Positions 57,940 through 64,000 of a stretch of 64,000 nt of DNA are shown one piece after another. Position numbers and translations under genes: made by a program. The stretch comes from Sclerodactyla briareus (Eukaryota > Echinodermata > Holothuroidea > Dendrochirotida > Sclerodactylidae), in contig JAODTK010005809.1 in the NCBI GenBank assembly GCA_026419785.1, positions 1 through 64,000 of the forward strand, written 5' to 3'. The stretch's first letter is position 1; each line of letters begins with the position of its first letter. A model generated the notes under the pieces. The model did no database searches and was not told where the DNA came from. It was given only the letters and a program-made list of their open reading frames with translations.

Positions 57940-58870
57940 TATGTGTGTGTCTGTGTCAGCAAGATATCCAATGAACACAAACAGGTATCAGTTCAAATTA
58001 GGCACGTGGGCTGATCAGTTTTTAGTGACAGTTCAAAGTCACGACAGTGCTAAGTTCAAAACCCTGTTAGCACAGATAATTCTAATGAAGGCAAGTTAGG
58101 TGAGGATGAAACCTATTGTTTTTAGTGCCAGGTCAAGGTATGGAAGGTCACCATAGGGCATTCCTTTTATACATTGGCAACACAACATTTCAGAGGAATG
58201 TCGTAACGGAAAGTCTCGTTTGTCTAGGTGAGACCTCATTTGACCCAAAGACCTTGTGATCTTCCGGGTCAAATTTTTGTAACCATCAGACTCGCCTTAT
58301 TGCAGCGAACCAACTAAAACACTGACGTACTAAAACATCTATAACACGCTATCTCCAGTTATGTCCTCTGTAAAAGGGTCAAACAGCCTCTAAAACAATG
58401 ATAAATTTCAAATCTTCATATATCTTCGCCAAACGAAACATTGAGGGGGTCGGCGTATTGGAGAATACTGTTTTTTCCCCCCTTCCCCCCCTTCCAACCA
58501 CTCCCAGTGCAAACTACAGATGGGTGACCTTCCTTGATTTCCTTGAACCTATTTGACCTAATGACCTTGTGATCTTCTGGGTCAAATCTTCGTGACGACC
58601 GGACTTGTCCTGTTGCAAGAAACCAATAAGTTAATTGACCAATTACACTGACGTACTTAAACACTCTCCAAGTATGTCCCAGGCAAAAGGGCGAAACAGC
58701 TTTGAAACATTGATAAATGTCATGATCGACATTGACTCCTCGTCACTGAATGGCATTGAAGCATCTCAGATGAATGCGCAAAGAAGGGACGTTTGTTCGT
58801 CTGTGTGGCTATATCACTGGACCCAAAGCAATTGGGAGCCTTTGTCTTTTTCAGGACTTGTGGGGTGCAT
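57940..58870 (+). repeat. Dispersed repeat family R5, copy 3 (shorter)
   Basis: Contains CAGCAAGATATCCAATGAAC, AACAGGTATCAGTTCAAATT, TAGTGCCAGGTCAAGGTATG, GAAGGTCACCATAGGGCATT, TTGACCTAATGACCTTGTGA, GTTGCAAGAAACCAATAAGT and TTGTTCGTCTGTGTGGCTAT in family R5 order. The 3' part present in copies 1 and 2 (the ATCACATGTCC block onward) is missing. A 101-codon ORF at its end is not conserved in the other copies. Confidence 0.8.
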
Positions 58871-58940
58871 CAGAAAGGGTTTATTCTCACAAACGGACGA
58901 AAATAGTAAAATAATTTCTAAAAACGGAGAGTTGGAATAG

Positions 58941-60720
58941 TGTGTAACATTGCACCCAAATTGCAAAGCGATCTCGAAAAACATCTTTTAATTCAGGACA
59001 TGAGCCATTGTGCATCATTGTGCGCATGAGGGGTATCATCTAGAGAGTTCTAGCGGGGGGGGGGACGTTCCTGACTCTCGTTTGATTAATGGGGGAAATC
59101 GATTCAGCGAAAAAAAAGGTGACTTAGGTAACTTCTAAAGACTGTCGTTTAAATGGGTTGCCTGTGCAGGGAAGAAAATCAATGATCCTATAGGGTACAC
59201 AAATATTTACGAATTTCCCCCACTATTTTCATTCAGTGCAACGTTCTCCAATGATCGTTGGACTGTTTGTGAATAGAACAGTTTGTGTTTCAACTTGTAT
59301 GAAACGATGGAACAAGCGGAAATTACGGTGGTAGATGAAAAGAAATATTCTAGAATAAGATATTTTTTACCTGCACGAATAAAGGGCTGTTTATACTAGT
59401 GCGATGCGATACGAGGTATCCGTTTACATGAGTTGTTCAGAGAACCAAGCTCCGTATTTTCAGGCCAGGACTGGTGTCTACCGACAAGGTGTACGGTACC
59501 TAGGGAGGCGGGTATAGTGAAGTCAGCTGCCTGATGCGTGATCGTCAACCGCGCTTCTTTGAGCATATGGCGGTCCACGTAGCTCACAGTTGGTGCAGCT
59601 GCGCGCGCGGGTACCTCGGAGAGTTAGGAGGTAAGGGACAGGCTTAGGCCCGGTCGCTTGCTCAGATAAGGCTGGGTACCTTGGGAGGCAGCGGGTGTGA
59701 TGTGGCTAGTGCACTTCCAGGCACAAATAACGCTCCCAGAGTAATTGGGTTGGGCCGAATGAATCGTGAGGAAATTTCTGTTATGAATGGATGTCCATTG
59801 ATGTCCAGGAAAACGGGTGAATCAGGTGCCAGTTGTGCGTGATGTCTCCATGCCTAGATAAAGGCTGAAACCGTTGTTGCTCCCTCAATTCAAAATGAGT
59901 CGATAAGCACTATTTCACGCAAGGGTGGCGCTGAAAAAACGAAAAATTTCGGCGCCTCATATCTTTTATAATATTGACCAGGTTTCCTCGCTCGAGTTTA
60001 AGATCAGCGTATCCATCCTCCTATCCTCCTACAGACTATACAATCGTGACATATATAGAAAGGATACACAAGTCTTATGGATATCTTCGAAATGGCCCCG
60101 CAAGAGATTAACGTTAACAATTCTGTTGGTGGGACGATCGTTCTGCCGTCCACCACTGTTTTGTCTCTGTGTTAGTGGTGTGCACTCACGACGCAAATAC
60201 TACCAGTGCCAGGCATTTCCGCATGAGCAGTTATCGGGAGTACCGACCCTATTCTACTAAGAACGCTGATTGCGTGGGATGCCATGAGAGTAAACAATGC
60301 CCTCCCCAAAGCGTGTTTCATTTTTTCGTTTTATTTGTCTCCGAGAAAAATATTAGAAAATGAAAACATAAAAAGGCTGGTTTGACTGGGGGGGGGGGGG
60401 GGTAGGGTGAGGTCGTTGGGGAACTTGGACCCCCGTCGGGGAACTCGGAACCCGCTGTCGGGGAAATCTGGCGCCACCACTGATTTCACGCCTTTTCACG
60501 CCTCCTACAAGTACTGAGAAAGACACAGCCTTCGAATTGCTTCGAAATTACAATTCTTTATATTAAAAAATTCAAGCTTTTCCACCGACAAGGGAAAAAC
60601 TTTTCCAAGCTAAACTCCCCCACCCTTCCTCGTTATGTTAGGCGCTGACACGTCCGATGAAGTTATCGTACGTATTATAACCTTCAATCCTATCTATATG
60701 GTATTTGCAAAATATATGTA
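58941..60720. other. Intergenic, no gene recognised
   Basis: A 111-codon plus-strand ORF at 59,925-60,260 has no recognised domain. G runs lie at 59,055-59,064 and 60,388-60,402. No RNA gene was found. Confidence 0.4.
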
Positions 60721-60724
60721 TGGG

Positions 60725-61091
60725 TCGCGAATTTGTCATTGTTAAAAAAAAACTGCAGAAGCTTTCATTTCAAGTTTTTGGTTCTTGCGGGCGGCGATCA
60801 TATGGGGCGGCATGGCACGGGGCGTATCCTGCAATAATTTTGTGAGGGGACATAATGGAAAATCACACAATTTTGGGCAAACAAATAAAGTTTAGGGATG
60901 CTGATCTGTGTCAAAATCTATTCGGGAAGTGCCGCTACCGCAATTCTAGGGGGTATCGAAAAACCAAAATTTCGTTGTGTTACGCCCCGCGGCAACCAAA
61001 GGTGGCGCTCCGCTTTTAAATAGTAACAAGGGTCGCGATAGCAAGCTTTTACCATTTTGGGTCACCATAACAAAAAGGTTGCCGACCACTG
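60725..61091 (-). mobile_element. hAT-like transposon end / non-autonomous remnant
   Basis: On the minus strand the interval starts CAGTGGTCGGCAACCTTTTT (61,091-61,072), then GTGACCCAAAATGG and TCGCGACCC. This strongly resembles the terminal inverted repeat and subterminal region of hAT (Charlie-like) elements, whose ends begin CAGNGGTNNNCAACC. The opposite end was not found; GGGTCGCGAATTTGTC near 60,724 may be subterminal sequence of the other side. No transposase is present. Confidence 0.55.
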
Positions 61092-62260
61092 TTTTAACGC
61101 ACTAGTGTGGACACTGATGAAGTTATCGTATCGTATTGTATCGAACTAGTGTGAAAAGCGATTAATTTTAAGTTTGACCAGGTTTGAGAACGGATTCAGT
61201 GCACGGTGCGGCTACTTTTCAAATAGAGGGTAACGTCAATGCAGAAAACCCCATAGGACTATTGGGGGGGAATTCCCGTTGGCAACCGGCATACCAAAGA
61301 CGTCCTGTCGTTAATAGTCAGGTTATTTTGGGGGGGGGCTTTCTGCATGTTACAACGTTACAACAAATTATCTCAGATTTTGAACGGTTTGGGGAAACTG
61401 CCTTCGGTTTAAGGTGGATTTATCCTTCTGGTGCATGTGCCGTCGCCGTCTTTTCTCAGACGTCCATGTATTTGTGTTAGTTGCAATAAAGTGAATTATT
61501 CTTGTAACCTAAGGAAAATGACTTTAAAACTTGATAACGAAGAGTGGGAAAGAAGTAGCGCTGGGGTGAAAAAACAGACAGGACAATATGAGAAAGACAA
61601 CTATCCTAAAGCGAGTATGGGAGTAAGGGGCTAATCACGTGTATGATGTGGTGTCGTGCAAATAACGCGATTAGGAGTCGAGATTGTAACACACAATGAT
61701 GTGAAATAATAGGTCAAATTTATCACGAGTGTGCCTTCATACGTCTAACACTCTGCTCGCTCATCGTACTGATGAATGAGCTGTACTAAGACGTACCAAG
61801 TAAAACGCCTGTTTCACCAGTCTAAATGGACAGGGGATCGAACTAGCTGCAACCTAATGCTCGCATGGATGACCCCATCGTGGAAGACGAAGCCTCTCAA
61901 TTACGCTTATATTTAGTGAGACGGTACCTACCTTATCCTGTGATCCTTGGAAACACCACCTCTGGTCGGTGCCACCATCGGTCAGTCGGTTGGATTTTTT
62001 CAAAACATCCATTGGAAGGGGCTCATTGACAATAGATTTTCATACTGACCAAGTGCCACCAGCAATTTGACAATGATTTGAGCCACCAAATGACCCACTG
62101 GAATTTTAAATTGTGTCTAGGCAATTGTGGAAAGTATCTCAAACTAATCATGTTCTCATCTTCAGAAACCTCACAGCAATTTTTTATTTATTATTATTAC
62201 TTATCTATTACATACCGTATGAGAACACTCTATACCCGTTTACATTACATCAACCAGTGC
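61092..62260. other. Intergenic, no gene seen
   Basis: ORFs up to 98 codons, none recognised. A 9-base G run is at 61,330-61,338. Confidence 0.4.
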
Positions 62261-62261
62261 G

Positions 62262-63545
62262 GATATAGAGGGGTGCCCAGTATCAAACTACAACATCCAT
62301 GAGAAACATGCAAGGGGTCCCAGTTTTTCAACTGCAACACCCATGGGACCGATGCAAAGGGTGCCCAGTATCACTACAATATCGCCTGGGGCAGATACAG
62401 AGGAGTGCCCAGTATCAACTAAATTATCCCTGGGGCAGATACAGAGGAGTGCCCAGTATCAACTACAGTCTCCATGGGCAGATACGAGGAGTGCCCCGTA
62501 TCAACTACAATATCCATGGGGGCAGATCAGAGGAGTGCCCAGTATCAACTACAATATCCCTGGGGCAGATACAGAGGATGCCCAGTATCACTACCATAGC
62601 CATGGGACGGATGCAGAGGGGTGCCCAGTATCAACTGCAACACCCATGGGACCGATGCAGAGAGAGGTGCCCAGTATCAACTACAATAATCCATGGGTCA
62701 TATAAGAGGATTGCCCAGTATCAACTACAATATCCCTGGGGCAGATACAGAGGAGTGCCCGTAATCAACTACACTATCCATGGGGCAGATACAGAGGAAG
62801 TGCCCAGTATCACTACAATATCCATGGGGCAGATACATAGGAGTGCCCATCATCAAACTACACTTCCATGGGACGGATAGCAGAAGGGGTGTCAGTATCA
62901 ACTGCAAACACCGCATGGGACCGATGCAAGGGTGGCCCAGTATCAACTACACTATCCATTGGGAAGATAACGTAGAGTGCCCGGTCACTACAATCTCCAT
63001 GGGGGCAGATCGGGGTGCCCAGTATCAACTGCAACCCCCATGGGACCGATGCAGAGGGTCCCAGATATCAACTACAATATCCATAGGGCAGATACGGAGG
63101 GTGCCCATATCAACTGCACCACCCTGGATTGTGCCGAGGGGTGCCCAGTCTCACTACAATCTCATATGCCATTACAGAGAGTGGCCCGTATCAACTGCAA
63201 CACCCTGGACGGATGCAGAGGGGTGTCCAGTATCGACTAACAATAGCCTGGGAACGGATGCCAGAGGGGTGCCCTTATCAACTGCAAAACCCATGGGACT
63301 GATGCAGAGTTTGCCCAGTTACTACGACACCCATGGGGCAGACAATACCGAGGATTTGCCCAGTATCAACTAAAAATTCCATGTGCCGTATGTAGTGGGA
63401 CGCCCATTCATACTACTACCACCATTGCGAGGGGGGATGGTGCCACGGTCAACTCGACACCCATGCGCGATACCTAGGTGCCCAGGATCAACTACAATAT
63501 TCACGGTGCGGAGGGCAAGGGGTGCCGGGTCGAGCGTCTGCCCCG
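62262..63545 (+). repeat. 44-base minisatellite with two monomer classes, about 29 copies
   Basis: Head-to-tail units share GTGCCCAGTATCAACT. Class A has CAGATACAGAGGA before it and ACAATATCCATGGGG after it. Class B has CGATGCAGAGGGG before it and GCAACACCCATGGGAC after it. Copies near the 3' end are more degraded. The overlapping 120-197 codon ORFs with recurring PVSTT and GVPSIN peptides result from a stop-poor repeat read through indels and are not proteins. Confidence 0.95.
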
Positions 63546-64000
63546 TGTTCGGCACGACTCAAGTGATAGATGGATAATACACGTCTTATGGAGGCGTGAA
63601 GGTTGGTGAATCGATATTTCTGTAACACTTTTTTTATTACATTTCTCCTCGGGGACGAGGACGGGGGAGGGGGGGGGGGGGGTTCAGGAACGCCATATTG
63701 GGCTTTGGGGACTGCGGCCCCGCGCGTTCACTTCTCTGGACCCGACACGGACCACGATGGTGAATTACGTTTTCTTCCAATATGTCTGGGCTCTGACAAA
63801 TTGACAAAAATCAGACCAATTCCATGTTCCCACTGCTAAATTACCAAAATCTGCGGCACTGAACGGGTTTAATTAACATTCGTGATACCGAACTGCATAC
63901 GAGTGAACGCGTGGTATCGTAGAAAATGTAATATGTCCCTACAGCTGTAGCCTACATTTTCCCTCATTTGGGAGGGGGTGAAGCCTGCATTCCGCTCCTC
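63546..64000. other. Intergenic, no gene seen
   Basis: A 14-base G run is at 63,669-63,682. No recognisable coding or RNA feature up to the window end. Confidence 0.4.

Noticed and set aside
62299..63373. 193- and 197-codon plus-strand ORFs with repeated PVSTT/GVPSIN peptides
   Set aside because: Entirely inside the 44-base minisatellite, with frame switched by indels; no independent coding signal.

Overview
The window reads as non-coding, repeat-rich DNA from a metazoan nuclear genome. Likely source: a marine invertebrate, perhaps an echinoderm or another deuterostome. That rests on (a) no dense gene layout, operon or long intact ORF; (b) many microsatellites and minisatellites; (c) remnants of several non-LTR retrotransposon (LINE) lineages of the kinds common in marine invertebrates; (d) dispersed repeats full of AGGTCA/TGACCT words. 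The species is inference. No complete cellular gene, rRNA gene, intact tRNA gene, CRISPR array or prokaryotic feature was found.

Layout. 0-6.7 kb: dispersed repeats, a homopyrimidine tract and a clean hairpin. 6.7-9.65 kb: the best-preserved mobile element, a minus-strand LINE with reverse transcriptase, CCHC knuckle and restriction-like endonuclease (REL), broken by frameshifts. 9.8-12.5 kb: a TTA microsatellite, a MITE-like inverted-repeat element, a 22-base minisatellite and a 64-base poly-A. 12.5-19.4 kb: mostly featureless plus AGGTCA-bearing repeats. 19.4-22 kb: a GTTA tract, a three-copy repeat with paired T/G runs, and a CR1/L2-like LINE tail. 24.4-25.7 kb: dispersed repeats. 26.14-34.44 kb: a five-unit tandem array with short (1.3 kb) and long (1.9 kb) units. 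35.1-38.06 kb: a minus-strand AP-endonuclease LINE. 38.7-40.8 kb: a 1.45 kb dispersed repeat ending in a 19-base minisatellite. 41.8-44.4 kb: two CR1/L2-type LINE fragments and a SINE head. 46.9-47.5 kb: an isolated copy of the array unit. 48.3-49.9 kb: a second 1.5 kb dispersed repeat. 50.1-52.5 kb: a LINE remnant between two direct repeats. 53.4-54.1 kb: a LINE ORF1 relic with an SGNH-esterase block. 57.9-58.9 kb: a third dispersed-repeat copy. 60.7-61.1 kb: a hAT-like transposon end. 62.26-63.55 kb: a 44-base minisatellite with two monomer classes.

Frameshifts in every recognisable coding remnant, single-base indels between array units and very long homopolymers suggest that part of the decay is uncorrected long-read error. 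Most ORFs of 60-197 codons here are chance or repeat-driven. I did not find a convincing new multigene system. The most interesting items are the tandem array with its 215-base identical block, the direct repeats around a LINE, the T/G-tract repeat and the two-class minisatellite.
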